Shown here one piece after another: positions 27,592 through 36,171 of a DNA stretch of 64,000 bases. A program made the position numbers and the translations under genes. Origin of the DNA: Clostridiaceae bacterium Marseille-Q4145 (lineage in GTDB: Bacteria; Bacillota; Clostridia; Lachnospirales; Lachnospiraceae); NCBI GenBank assembly GCA_018223365.1, contig JAGTTP010000001.1:1587910-1651909 (forward strand), read 5' to 3'. Every line of letters starts with the position of its first letter. Position 1 is the stretch's first letter. A model generated the notes under the pieces. The model was given only the letters and a program-made list of their open reading frames with translations, did no database searches and was not told the DNA's origin.

Positions 27592-28374
27592 ATGGCAGCA
27601 TCTGAAAACACACCTATGCTGGAAGTCAAGAATCTGGGTATTTCCTTTGGAGGACTTCGTGCAGTAGATAACTTTAATATGACCATCGAAAAGGGACAGC
27701 TTTACGGTTTGATCGGTCCGAACGGTGCCGGAAAAACAACTATTTTCAATATGTTAACTGGAGTTTACAAACCGACCGATGGAAAGATCTGTCTGGACGG
27801 TGAAGATATTACCGGAAAGAGTACGATGGAGATCAATAAGGAAGGAATTGCAAGAACCTTCCAGAACATTCGTCTGTTCTCTGACCTGACCGTGCTGGAT
27901 AATGTAAAAGCAGGGCTGCATAATCAGAAAGAATATATTTATTCAACTTTGTCAGGAATTCTTCGTCTGCCGTCTTATCACAAAGCAGAGAAAGCCATGG
28001 ACGAGCGTGCCATGGAACTTTTAAAAGTATTTGACCTGGAGAAAGAGGCAGATTATAAAGCATCCAATCTTCCTTACGGAAAACAGAGAAAGCTGGAAAT
28101 TGCCAGGGCACTGGCTACGAATCCGAAGCTTCTTCTGCTGGATGAGCCGGCAGCCGGCATGAACCCTAATGAGACTCAGGAACTGATGAATACCATTCAT
28201 TTCGTAAGAGATGAGTTCCATATGACGATTCTTCTGATCGAGCATGATATGAAACTGGTATCCGGTATTTGTGAGAAACTGACGGTACTGAACTTTGGTC
28301 AGGAGCTGGCCAGCGGAGATACCTCCACCGTTCTGAACGATCCGAAGGTTATCACGGCATATCTTGGTGAGTAG
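27592..28374 (+). CDS. livG: Branched-chain amino-acid ABC transporter ATPase LivG
   Basis: 260 residues. Walker A GPNGAGKTT, Q-loop ARTFQNIRLF, LivG-type signature LPYGKQRKLEIARAL in place of LSGGQ, Walker B LLLDEPAAGMNP and switch IEHDMKLV. Powers the transporter with LivF. AGGAGG ends 7 nt before an in-frame GTG (27589) and 10 nt before ATG 27592; either may be used. Confidence 0.95.
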   Translation: MAASENTPMLEVKNLGISFGGLRAVDNFNMTIEKGQLYGLIGPNGAGKTTIFNMLTGVYKPTDGKICLDGEDITGKSTMEINKEGIARTFQNIRLFSDLTVLDNVKAGLHNQKEYIYSTLSGILRLPSYHKAEKAMDERAMELLKVFDLEKEADYKASNLPYGKQRKLEIARALATNPKLLLLDEPAAGMNPNETQELMNTIHFVRDEFHMTILLIEHDMKLVSGICEKLTVLNFGQELASGDTSTVLNDPKVITAYLGE

Positions 28375-28387
28375 AGGAGGAACGACA

Positions 28388-29098
28388 ATGGCAATGCTTG
28401 AGATTAAAGACCTGGAAGTATATTACGGAATGATCCAGGCAATCAAAGGAATCTCTTTTGAGGTAAATGAAGGAGAGGTTATCGCCCTGATCGGTGCCAA
28501 CGGAGCAGGAAAGACGACCATTCTTCACACCATTTCCGGACTGATCGCTCCAAAGAAAGGAAGCATCACTTTTGAAGGACAGGAGATCACAAAGATCCCG
28601 GCTCACAAGATCGTAGAAAACGGACTGGCACAGGTACCGGAGGGCCGCCGTGTATTCCCGTCCTTAAGTGTCCTGCAGAACCTGAAGCTGGGTGCCTATA
28701 CAAGAAAAGATAAAAAAGAGATTGACGATACACTGAAGATGATCTATGAGCGTTTTCCGCGTCTGGAAGAACGTAAAAACCAGCCGGCAGGAACTCTCTC
28801 CGGAGGTGAGCAGCAGATGCTTGCCATGGGACGTGCCCTCATGTCCAAGCCACGGATCATCCTCATGGATGAGCCCTCCATGGGTCTCTCCCCGATCTTC
28901 GTAAACGAGATTTTCGACATTATCAAACAGGTCAGCGCCAGCGGAACCACCGTTCTTCTGGTAGAGCAGAACGCAAAGAAAGCTCTGTCCATCGCAGACA
29001 GAGGTTATGTTCTGGAGACCGGCAAGATTGTAAAAGAAGGAAAAGCTTCCGACCTTCTGAATGATGAGGCTGTGAAGAAAGCTTATCTGGGAGAATAA
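28388..29098 (+). CDS. livF: Branched-chain amino-acid ABC transporter ATPase LivF
   Basis: 236 residues. Walker A GANGAGKTT, Q-loop VPEGRRVFPSLSV typical of LivF, signature LSGGEQQMLAMGRAL, Walker B IILMDEPSMGLSP and switch LVEQNAKKAL. Last gene of the operon. AGGAGG precedes ATG 28388, favouring it over an upstream in-frame start within livG. Confidence 0.95.
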   Translation: MAMLEIKDLEVYYGMIQAIKGISFEVNEGEVIALIGANGAGKTTILHTISGLIAPKKGSITFEGQEITKIPAHKIVENGLAQVPEGRRVFPSLSVLQNLKLGAYTRKDKKEIDDTLKMIYERFPRLEERKNQPAGTLSGGEQQMLAMGRALMSKPRIILMDEPSMGLSPIFVNEIFDIIKQVSASGTTVLLVEQNAKKALSIADRGYVLETGKIVKEGKASDLLNDEAVKKAYLGE

Positions 29099-29110
29099 AA
29101 CAGATATACG

Positions 29111-29150
29111 AAAAGAGACCACAATCAAGAGCTTGATTGTGGTCTCTTTT
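29111..29150 (+). terminator. Strong terminator of the liv operon
   Basis: Near-perfect 17-19-bp stem from AAAAGAGACCACAATC (29111) to GATTGTGGTCTCTTTT, followed by Ts. Confidence 0.95.
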
Positions 29151-29280
29151 TGTGTGCCGGAAGAATCCATGAAAACAGTTGCCAATATTGTAAAAAGAAT
29201 CGTATAATAGCCTTTGTAGTAATATGCAATAAACGTTGAGAAGAGGATTCCACGTAGATATGTCGGGGGATAGAAAATAG

Positions 29281-30360
29281 ATGATTATCGACAGTGTATT
29301 TCAGGAATTTGTGAAAGTGGTACAGGAAAACAAAAATTATACCATTGGACTTTTGAACGGCGATGGAATTGTGACAGCCTGCAGCGACAAAGAGCAGGTA
29401 GGATCGATCCACAATATTTACGGAAGGGATGCCAACAATTTGTTTTATCCCATACGTGTAAAAAATATAGAGTATGGATGGCTGTGGATTTACGGCAAGG
29501 ATGAAAATCTGGAAATGATGGGAAATCTCATCAATGATTCCTTGAATATCCGGATGAACTATGAGGTCACCCAGAACATGATGCGGGAGAATGCTACAGA
29601 GGATGACCATCTCATGAAGCTTCTGCTGGATGATGAATTTGACAGGGATGAAGTGCTGCAGATTGCGGATCGGATGAAGTTTGACAGGCAGCAGTCCCGG
29701 GTGGCAATTTATCTTTATAATGAAAAGGGATATGACAGCGCCAGGACTATGCGGCTGAAGATGCTTCCGGAAGGGAAGAATCTTTTATGCTCGCTTCTCG
29801 ATAAATATGTGCTTCTGATCTTTTATCCCATTTCGGATGAGCTGGACAATGAGCAGATGAAGGCGGAAATCCGGAGAGTGCTGATCACACTGGAAAACAT
29901 GGAGCTGACCGGCAGTGGCTGTTGGGTTGGCTCTGTTCAGAAAAAATTAAAAAATTACAAAGAAAGTTATAACCATTGTCTGTGGCTGAAAGATAATACC
30001 AAAAAACAGAAAGGAGAAATTACCTTTTTCTGCGACTACGTATATGAATTTTTCCAGTCACGGATTCATTTAAATGACATCAAAGGGGTATTTGATTATT
30101 ACTGGGAGAGCAGTAAAGGGGTGGACATCGACGAGCTGGTTCGTATTGCCAATGCCATGTTTGAAAATAATTTTAATATTTCACAGGCGGCGGACAGCAT
30201 GTCTCTGCACAAAAACACATTACTTTATAAACTGAAAAAGTATGAGACGGCATTTCATATTGAAATCAGGGGAGATTTTAAAGGCGGGTTTTTATTTGTA
30301 CTGATTGCTTCTTTAATGAAAGAATATCAGAAGAGACGACAGATAGGGGAGAAATTATGA
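29281..30360 (+). CDS. CdaR/PucR-type transcriptional regulator
   Basis: 359 residues. The N-terminal half (~1-120) matches the putative sugar-diacid recognition domain of CdaR-type regulators (TIGLLNGDGIVTACSDKEQVGSI). A middle GGDEF-like segment follows, and the C-terminus carries the PucR helix-turn-helix: MFENNFNISQAADSMSLHKNTLLYKLKKYE near 296-325. It binds DNA in the cytosol, ligand unknown. The last four bases overlap the start of the IIB-like gene (ATGA), implying a regulatory pair. Ribosome site is weak. Confidence 0.85.
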   Translation: MIIDSVFQEFVKVVQENKNYTIGLLNGDGIVTACSDKEQVGSIHNIYGRDANNLFYPIRVKNIEYGWLWIYGKDENLEMMGNLINDSLNIRMNYEVTQNMMRENATEDDHLMKLLLDDEFDRDEVLQIADRMKFDRQQSRVAIYLYNEKGYDSARTMRLKMLPEGKNLLCSLLDKYVLLIFYPISDELDNEQMKAEIRRVLITLENMELTGSGCWVGSVQKKLKNYKESYNHCLWLKDNTKKQKGEITFFCDYVYEFFQSRIHLNDIKGVFDYYWESSKGVDIDELVRIANAMFENNFNISQAADSMSLHKNTLLYKLKKYETAFHIEIRGDFKGGFLFVLIASLMKEYQKRRQIGEKL

Positions 30361-30830
30361 GTAAAAAGGTGTCTCTGGCACGTGTTGATAAAGAGTTGCT
30401 GCGTGCGACGACAAATATGAACTGGAATTTAACTGCAGTGGATTATGTGGCAGTGGTAGGTGCGGATTATGTGAATGATCCGTTTACGGAGAGTATTATG
30501 CAGCTGTGTCTGCCTAACATTATTCGGGTCAAAATCCTGCGGGAAGAGGATTTGTCTGCATTTTTACAGAAGGATGAAGGACGCAAAGAAGCCCGGGTTA
30601 TGATTATTTTCAAAGATCTGGCTACGGCGGAACAGTGTATCCGAAGGGGATGTCCGTTGGAGGAACTGCAGGTTCCCTATCCACCGGTGGAAGTGGGGGG
30701 AAAGAAAAAGCTTTCGGCCTACTTTAATGAGGAGGAAATAGAATGTATTCGCAGAATTCAGGGCTGTGGAACCAAACTGTATTTTCAGACGCTGCCCTAT
30801 CAGGCGAAGGATTATGGCAGTTTTGTATAA
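30357..30830 (+). CDS. PTS IIB-like protein of the mannose family, catalytic His missing
   Basis: 157 residues. The fold pattern follows mannose/fructose/sorbose-family IIB proteins: ARVDKELLRATTNMNW at the start aligns with RIDDRLIHGQVATTW-type sequences, then VDYVAVVGADYVNDPFTESIM, VKILREEDL and the late PPVEVGGKKKL region. The phosphorylated His aligns with Arg15 (ELLRAT), so it cannot carry phosphate in the usual way. No IIA, IIC or IID genes are near. Coupled by ATGA to the CdaR-like regulator, it may be a ligand-sensing or modulatory partner. The assignment is by pattern only. Confidence 0.65.
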   Translation: MSKKVSLARVDKELLRATTNMNWNLTAVDYVAVVGADYVNDPFTESIMQLCLPNIIRVKILREEDLSAFLQKDEGRKEARVMIIFKDLATAEQCIRRGCPLEELQVPYPPVEVGGKKKLSAYFNEEEIECIRRIQGCGTKLYFQTLPYQAKDYGSFV

Positions 30831-30903
30831 AATTACTATAAAAGTGAAAGTTTTGCTGTGAAAATACAGCAGAATGTGATAGAATGATGCTATCATAGAA
30901 AAT

Positions 30904-30919
30904 TGGACAGAACTGTCCA
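30904..30919 (+). promoter_or_regulatory. Palindrome in the glgB leader
   Basis: TGGACAG-AA-CTGTCCA, a perfect 7+7 inverted repeat 15 nt before the glgB ATG and next to its GAGGGGAAG ribosome site. It could be a protein site or an mRNA hairpin. Confidence 0.4.
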
Positions 30920-30934
30920 CAGAGGGGAAGACAT

Positions 30935-32869
30935 ATGGGTAAGAATTCAACGAGCAAAGACACCGTGAAGCGTCCGTGGTGTGCCATAACGGATATGGAT
31001 CAGTATCTTTTCGGAGAAGGCACGCATTATGAACTTTACAAAAAACTTGGCGCACATCCGGCGGAATACGAAGGAGAGCAGGGGGTATATTTTGCAGTCT
31101 GGGCACCTCATGCAAAAGGTGTCAGAGTCATTGGAGAATTTAATTGCTGGGGAAGTGACGGATACCGCATGAACCGGCTGGAGCCGTTGGGAATTTATGA
31201 AGCATTTGTTCCTGGTCTGAGGGAAGGCTGCATGTATAAATATCTGATCGAGACGGAGAGCGGAGAGTATCTCTATAAAGCTGATCCCTTTGCATTTTAT
31301 GCTGAGAAGCGTCCGGGAACGGCGTCCCGTGTAACGGATATTGATCATTTTACCTGGCATGATGAGCGGTGGATGGAAAAAAGAAAGAGCTGGAATGCAG
31401 CGGAAGAAGCCCTTTCTATTTATGAAGTACACCCAGGTTCCTGGAGGCGCCATCCCCATGATGAGGATGAGGATGGTTTTTACAATTACAGAGAATTTGC
31501 AGAAGAATTGACAGAATATGTAAAAGATATGGGGTACACCCATGTGGAACTTATGGGGATTGCAGAGCATCCTTTTGATGGCTCTTGGGGATATCAGGTG
31601 ACCGGATATTTTGCACCTACCTCCCGTTACGGAACACCGGAAGATTTTCAGTATATGATGGATTATTTCCATAAGCATGGCATTGGTGTTATTCTGGATT
31701 GGGTTCCTGCTCATTTCCCAAAAGATGCCCATGGACTTGCCAACTTTGACGGGCAGCCCCTCTTTGAGCATCCGGACAGCAGAAAAGGTGAGCATCCGGA
31801 TTGGGGAACTAAGATCTTTAATTATGAAAAATCAGAAGTGCGTAATTTTCTCATTGCCAATGCGTTATTCTGGTTCAATGAATACCATGTAGATGGACTC
31901 CGCGTGGATGCAGTGGCATCCATGTTGTATCTGGACTATGGAAAACAGGATGGTCAATGGGTTGCCAATAAATACGGCGGCAATCAGAATCTGGAGGCTA
32001 TCTGGTTCTTTAAACATCTCAATTCTCTGATTCGGGGAAGAAATGACGGAGCCATGATGATCGCGGAGGAATCCACTGCATGGCCTAATGTGACCAAAGA
32101 CGTGAAGGATGATGGTCTTGGATTTACCTTCAAATGGAATATGGGCTGGATGAATGATTTTCTGGAATATATGAAGTTGGATCCATATTTCAGGAAGGAC
32201 AACCATAACAAGATGACCTTTGCCATGAGTTATGCATGCAGTGAGAATTATATTCTGGTGTTGTCCCATGATGAGGTAGTACATCTGAAGTGCTCCATGC
32301 TTAACAAGATGCCGGGGTATCCGGACGATAAATATGCGAACCTGAAGGCTGGTTATGCTTTCATGTTCGGTCACTCCGGTAAGAAGCTTTTGTTTATGGG
32401 CAATGAGTTCGCGCAGCTGCAGGAATGGAGCGAAGCGAGAGAATTGGACTGGTTCCTGTTGAAGGAAGACCGCCACAAAGAGATGCAGAATTTTGTAAAG
32501 GCACTGCTTCATATGTATCGCAAGTACAAATGCCTTTATGAGCTGGATGACAGCTGGGACGGATTCCAGTGGATCAATGCAGATGACTGCTACCGAAGCA
32601 TTTTCAGCTTTGTGAGATACAGCAAGAGCAAACGTAAGAATCTGCTTTTTGTTGTAAACTTTACACCGATAGAGCGCCAGGATTATCGGGTAGGGGTGCC
32701 AAAAAAGAAGAAATACAAACTGATTCTGGACGGCGACGCAGAAGAGTTCGGAGGCAATGGAAGAAAGCGTCCGGAGATTTATGAAGCGCGGAAGGGAGAC
32801 TGCGATAATCAGAAATATTATGTAGAGTATCCATTGAGTGCATATGGAATTGCAGTCTTTGAGTTTTAA
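30935..32869 (+). CDS. glgB: 1,4-alpha-glucan branching enzyme GlgB
   Basis: 644 residues. An N-terminal CBM48 (FAVWAPHAKGVRVIGEFNCW, ~50-70) precedes the GH13 barrel with its four conserved regions: VILDWVPAHFP, GLRVDAVASM (nucleophile Asp), MIAEESTAWP (acid/base Glu) and LSHDEV (stabilising Asp), then an alpha-amylase C-terminal domain. It transfers glucan chains to make alpha-1,6 branches in glycogen. No other glycogen gene is adjacent. Start ATG has GAGGGGAAG upstream. Confidence 0.96.
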   Translation: MGKNSTSKDTVKRPWCAITDMDQYLFGEGTHYELYKKLGAHPAEYEGEQGVYFAVWAPHAKGVRVIGEFNCWGSDGYRMNRLEPLGIYEAFVPGLREGCMYKYLIETESGEYLYKADPFAFYAEKRPGTASRVTDIDHFTWHDERWMEKRKSWNAAEEALSIYEVHPGSWRRHPHDEDEDGFYNYREFAEELTEYVKDMGYTHVELMGIAEHPFDGSWGYQVTGYFAPTSRYGTPEDFQYMMDYFHKHGIGVILDWVPAHFPKDAHGLANFDGQPLFEHPDSRKGEHPDWGTKIFNYEKSEVRNFLIANALFWFNEYHVDGLRVDAVASMLYLDYGKQDGQWVANKYGGNQNLEAIWFFKHLNSLIRGRNDGAMMIAEESTAWPNVTKDVKDDGLGFTFKWNMGWMNDFLEYMKLDPYFRKDNHNKMTFAMSYACSENYILVLSHDEVVHLKCSMLNKMPGYPDDKYANLKAGYAFMFGHSGKKLLFMGNEFAQLQEWSEARELDWFLLKEDRHKEMQNFVKALLHMYRKYKCLYELDDSWDGFQWINADDCYRSIFSFVRYSKSKRKNLLFVVNFTPIERQDYRVGVPKKKKYKLILDGDAEEFGGNGRKRPEIYEARKGDCDNQKYYVEYPLSAYGIAVFEF

Positions 32870-32903
32870 TTTTTTCGAAAATCTTAAAGAAATCCTAATT
32901 TTT

Positions 32904-32925
32904 TGGACACAAAATGGACACAAAG
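32904..32925 (+). repeat. Tandem 11-nt repeat upstream of a lipoprotein gene
   Basis: TGGACACAAAA then TGGACACAAAG, two units differing at the last base, 56 nt before the ATG. It may be a regulator site; nothing further can be said. Confidence 0.45.
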
Positions 32926-32980
32926 ATTCGGTATCCTGTCACACGTAGTAAAAAATAAGCCTAACGAGGAGGAAAAGACT

Positions 32981-33319
32981 ATGAAAAAGAAATGGCTTGT
33001 ATTATGCTGCGTAGGAATGTTAAGTGCATTTGCTATGACTGGATGCGGATCTTCCGCAGATACCACTGCTCCGGCTGAGGAGACCCAGGAGGTAGAAGAT
33101 ACCACAGAGGCAGAGGACACTACAGAAGCAGAAGATGCAACTGAGGAAGAGACTGCTGTAGAGGAGGAAACTCCGGTAGCAGGTGAGGAGACCGAGGAAG
33201 CAGCAGAGGACGCTGATGCAGCAGATGCAGAAGCAGAGGATGCAACCGAGGAAAATGCAGCAGCTGATGATGCACAGGAAGAAGTTCCGGCAGAGGATGC
33301 TGAGGCAGCTCAGGAATAA
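32981..33319 (+). CDS. Small acidic lipoprotein of unknown function
   Basis: 112 residues. A lipoprotein signal peptide (MKKKWLVLCCVGMLSAFAMTGC) gives a mature lipid-linked Cys at about 22, followed by ~90 residues made almost only of Glu, Ala, Asp, Thr and Val. No domain is recognisable, and the chain is probably disordered and strongly negative outside the cell. GAGGAGG lies 9 nt before ATG 32981, and a strong terminator follows, so it is a single-gene unit. Confidence 0.8.
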   Translation: MKKKWLVLCCVGMLSAFAMTGCGSSADTTAPAEETQEVEDTTEAEDTTEAEDATEEETAVEEETPVAGEETEEAAEDADAADAEAEDATEENAAADDAQEEVPAEDAEAAQE

Positions 33320-33336
33320 TAGAAAGAATAAGAAAG

Positions 33337-33365
33337 GGACCGCTTCGTATGGAGCGGTCCTTTTT
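33337..33365 (+). terminator. Intrinsic terminator
   Basis: GGACCGCT (33337-33344) / AGCGGTCC (33353-33360), 8-nt loop, five Ts; A-rich on the left so it may also serve the convergent reductase gene. Confidence 0.9.
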
Positions 33366-33377
33366 CAATATGTGTGA

Positions 33378-34301
33378 TTATTTACTGAGGATTTCTTCTT
33401 TTCTTTCCAGTAGTTCATTGGAGAGCAGTTGTTTTTCTACGTTATCGAATCCAAGACGGTCGATGGTGCATGCAAAACGCTCTCCCGGTTTTCCCTGTTC
33501 ACGGAATAGAAGGATGGCTTTCTCAATCACATCGAGAGCCTCCGCTTTGGAGGTAAACACTTTGTGGAGTGCTTTTCCGTGGGAAATCTGTTTGCCCCAA
33601 CGTCCGCCGATATAGATTTTAAATCCATATTCGCCGTCTACGATGGAGTCAAAGCGGCAGTGGCCGACACAGCGGCCGCAGTTTTTACAGATATCCTTGT
33701 CAATCTGCATAACGCCGTCGACTAATTTCGGGGCGCCGTTGGGACAGGCTTCAGCGACAGAACATTTCTTACATCCTTTACAGCGGGATGCGTCATAGGT
33801 CGGAATTCTCTGACCGATAATACCCAGGTCGTTCAAGTTTGGTTTTACACAGTTATTGGGACATCCGCCCACTGCAATTTTAAATTTGTGCGGAAGTTTG
33901 TAAGCGCGGTATCCTTTGTAGAAACGTTTGTGGATTTCCTCGGAGAGTGCAAAGGAATCCAGCAGTCCGTACTGGCAGGTGGTTCCTTTACAGGATACGA
34001 CCGGACGGATTAACGGGCCGGTTCCTCCGGTTTCCAGACCTTCTTTTGCCAGATATTCCTGGAATGCATCAATATTTTCATAAGGAATGCCCTGTACCTC
34101 TACGGTCTGACGGGTGGTGAACGTAAGAATGCCGTTGCCGAATTTTTCAGCGGCTTCTGCAAGACAGCGCTGCTGGGCAGCAGTTACTTTTCCATTGACA
34201 GTGATGACACGGGCTGAGAAATTATCGGTTCCTTTATTGCTCAGGAAACCCATGCCTTTTAAACGTTTTTCTTCGTCTTTGCTGACAGTTAATGTTGCCA
34301 C
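33378..34301 (-). CDS. Siroheme/4Fe-4S sulfite or nitrite reductase family protein with ferredoxin domain
   Basis: 307 residues. The N-terminal ferrodoxin-like half domain (~1-75, with TTRQTVEVQGI) leads to the siroheme-4Fe4S cysteines CKGTTC (~105) and GGCPNNC (~147), then a two-cluster ferredoxin (CKGCKKCSVAEACP, CKNCGRCVGHC). This is the single-subunit layout related to AsrC/DsrA. It likely reduces sulfite or a related anion with electrons passing through the ferredoxin clusters. GTG start at 34301 has AAGGAGG 7 nt upstream on the minus strand. Divergent from a LysR gene that probably regulates it. Confidence 0.88.
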   Translation of the reverse strand: MATLTVSKDEEKRLKGMGFLSNKGTDNFSARVITVNGKVTAAQQRCLAEAAEKFGNGILTFTTRQTVEVQGIPYENIDAFQEYLAKEGLETGGTGPLIRPVVSCKGTTCQYGLLDSFALSEEIHKRFYKGYRAYKLPHKFKIAVGGCPNNCVKPNLNDLGIIGQRIPTYDASRCKGCKKCSVAEACPNGAPKLVDGVMQIDKDICKNCGRCVGHCRFDSIVDGEYGFKIYIGGRWGKQISHGKALHKVFTSKAEALDVIEKAILLFREQGKPGERFACTIDRLGFDNVEKQLLSNELLERKEEILSK

Positions 34302-34382
34302 GATGGTTCCTCCTTTTTTGTAGTTATCTTCACTATAGCACTTGCTGGTGTATTTGAAAAATGATATTATTTGATAGAAACA

Positions 34383-34397
34383 ATAGGTTTTACCTAT
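34383..34397 (+). promoter_or_regulatory. LysR-type operator candidate
   Basis: ATAGGT-TTT-ACCTAT, a perfect inverted repeat matching the T-N11-A LysR box rule, in the intergenic region shared by the reductase and LysR genes. Confidence 0.6.
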
Positions 34398-34419
34398 GGA
34401 TAAGAGTGAGGAAATACAT

Positions 34420-35331
34420 ATGACTATTCGGCATCTGAATATATTTTTAGCCGTGGCAGAGCATGGCACCATGAGCGCGGCGGCGGAGCATCTTTATCTA
34501 TCCCAACCGACGGTGAGCCAGGCGGTTCGTGAGCTGGAGCAGCACTATCACTGTCTGCTGTTTGAGCGTCTGGGAAAAAAACTGTATCTGACCGATCAGG
34601 GAAGACTGCTGCTTGACAAATCCCAGGAGGTGGTCATGCAGTTCCGGGAGCTGGAAGAACTCATGTGGAATCAGGGCCAGATACCGGTGATGAAACTGGG
34701 AAGTACTCTGACGGTGGGAACCTGCCTGACGCCGAAGATCATTCTGGAGCTGGAGCAGGCAGTGCCGGGACTGGAAGTTTATTCCTTTGTGAGCAATACA
34801 GAGGAAATTGAGCAGAAGCTTCTGAAAGCGGAACTGGATGCAGCAGTCGTGGAAGGAGAGATTACTTCTCCGGATCTCATTGTGATTCCCATTATCGATG
34901 ATATGCTGGTATTGACAGCGGGAATCCATCATCCATTTTATGAGAAGAAACAATTGCGTACAGAGGAGTTGAATGGCGAGCGGTTTGCCATGAGAGAGCA
35001 GGGAAGCGGAACGAGAAAACTGTTTGAAGAATACGCGGAGCACCACGGCCTTTCTATCAAGGTAACCTGGGAGGCAAACTGTCCCAGGACCATCATCAAT
35101 GCGGTGCTTTATCATAAAGTATTGTCAGTGATGTCTCTGCGTCTTTTAAAACATGAGATCCGGCATCAGCGCGTCCGGATCTTTTATAACGAACATAAAG
35201 AATGGGACCGGAAGTTCAAGCTGGTCTATCATAAAAATAAATTCCTGACGCCGGCTATTTATGAATTAGAAAAACTCCTCTGGCAGTATAAAACCATGGA
35301 ACTGCCGGAGAAGTGGGGGGTGCTGCATTAA
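34420..35331 (+). CDS. LysR-family transcriptional regulator
   Basis: 303 residues. Winged helix-turn-helix at 1-60 (RHLNIFLAVAEHGTMSAAAEHLYLSQPTVSQAVRELE pattern) and a type 2 periplasmic-binding-like effector domain at ~90-300. The divergent layout with the siroheme reductase and the shared palindrome suggest control of that gene and of itself. AGTGAGGA lies 7 nt before ATG 34420; the in-frame ATG at 34396 overlaps the palindrome and lacks a ribosome site. The effector is unknown. Confidence 0.92.
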   Translation: MTIRHLNIFLAVAEHGTMSAAAEHLYLSQPTVSQAVRELEQHYHCLLFERLGKKLYLTDQGRLLLDKSQEVVMQFRELEELMWNQGQIPVMKLGSTLTVGTCLTPKIILELEQAVPGLEVYSFVSNTEEIEQKLLKAELDAAVVEGEITSPDLIVIPIIDDMLVLTAGIHHPFYEKKQLRTEELNGERFAMREQGSGTRKLFEEYAEHHGLSIKVTWEANCPRTIINAVLYHKVLSVMSLRLLKHEIRHQRVRIFYNEHKEWDRKFKLVYHKNKFLTPAIYELEKLLWQYKTMELPEKWGVLH

Positions 35332-35333
35332 AT

Positions 35334-36116
35334 TTACTCTCCCGCAATCACCTTCGGGATATGGTGCATATCCGCTGCGATGTCCGTAAAAGAACTGAAA
35401 AAGCTTCCGATGATTTTTCGAGTGGAAGCAAGGCAGTAGAGGTCAAGCAGGGCGTCGTGCATGCCATCTACGCTGTCGCGGCGGAGGCAGCGGTTCTCAT
35501 TGGAGAGAATCCGTCCTGGGAATGCTTCCCGAAGCCGTTTCTCTTCTTCCATATCGTCGGTGGCCAGATAGAACATCGTCGCCGGGTCAGCCTCCAGTTC
35601 CTGCTTCATGGAATGGATAAAGGCATCCGTGGAGCTTTTGCCGATGGCAGGCTGGTTGTCTGTGCGGCGGATGTGCACGCCGACGCAGGAAGAACCGAAG
35701 CGGGAAGTGATGCTGTCGATCCGTTTCTGAAGCCGCTCGGTAGGAACGAAGAGGTGATAGTCTTCGGAGGGATAAAACCATTCCCAGGTAAAAATATATG
35801 TTTTTCCGGTAAGAGATGCCACATAATCTGGATCCAGACATCCATCGGAATTCCGGTGTGCCAGAATGGTTTCGTTGGTCAGATAATTTTTTGCCGTCTT
35901 CTGGTGAAAGAGCTTTCGCGGATCGGCCACGGAATGAATGCTGGTGATCTTAAATTCGGTCACTGGCTGAAATAATGACTCAAAGGGGCAGTTCAGCTCT
36001 GCATTGCAGTTCCACAGAATCTGAAGCTTTTCTTTCCGTTCCCGGGCCAGTTTCCATCCGGAATTAATCACCCGCATTCTATTGCATAAACCGCCGGAAG
36101 GTTGTATGATTATCAT
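35334..36116 (-). CDS. Fucosyltransferase-like glycosyltransferase (NodZ/GT23-like)
   Basis: 260 residues. The GGLCNRMR motif at the start, the VGVHIRRTD motif near 143-151 and the C-terminal SFFSSFTDIAA motif are the conserved elements of alpha-1,2/alpha-1,6 and O-fucosyltransferase GT-B enzymes, which bind GDP-fucose with the HxRRTD arginine. Acceptor unknown; presumably a surface glycan made by the neighbouring genes. Its stop is 3 nt from the LysR stop (convergent). Shorter than NodZ, so substrate is uncertain. Confidence 0.72.
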   Translation of the reverse strand: MIIIQPSGGLCNRMRVINSGWKLARERKEKLQILWNCNAELNCPFESLFQPVTEFKITSIHSVADPRKLFHQKTAKNYLTNETILAHRNSDGCLDPDYVASLTGKTYIFTWEWFYPSEDYHLFVPTERLQKRIDSITSRFGSSCVGVHIRRTDNQPAIGKSSTDAFIHSMKQELEADPATMFYLATDDMEEEKRLREAFPGRILSNENRCLRRDSVDGMHDALLDLYCLASTRKIIGSFFSSFTDIAADMHHIPKVIAGE

Positions 36117-36171
36117 TGAATTACCTCGCTTATACTAAAGTTAAAAAGAGTATAGCACAGAAAGGTCAGGA

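Noticed and set aside
31865..32923. 352-codon minus-strand frame opposite glgB
   Set aside because: Antisense shadow of the GH13 gene; Cys/His/Ile-rich composition and no ribosome site.
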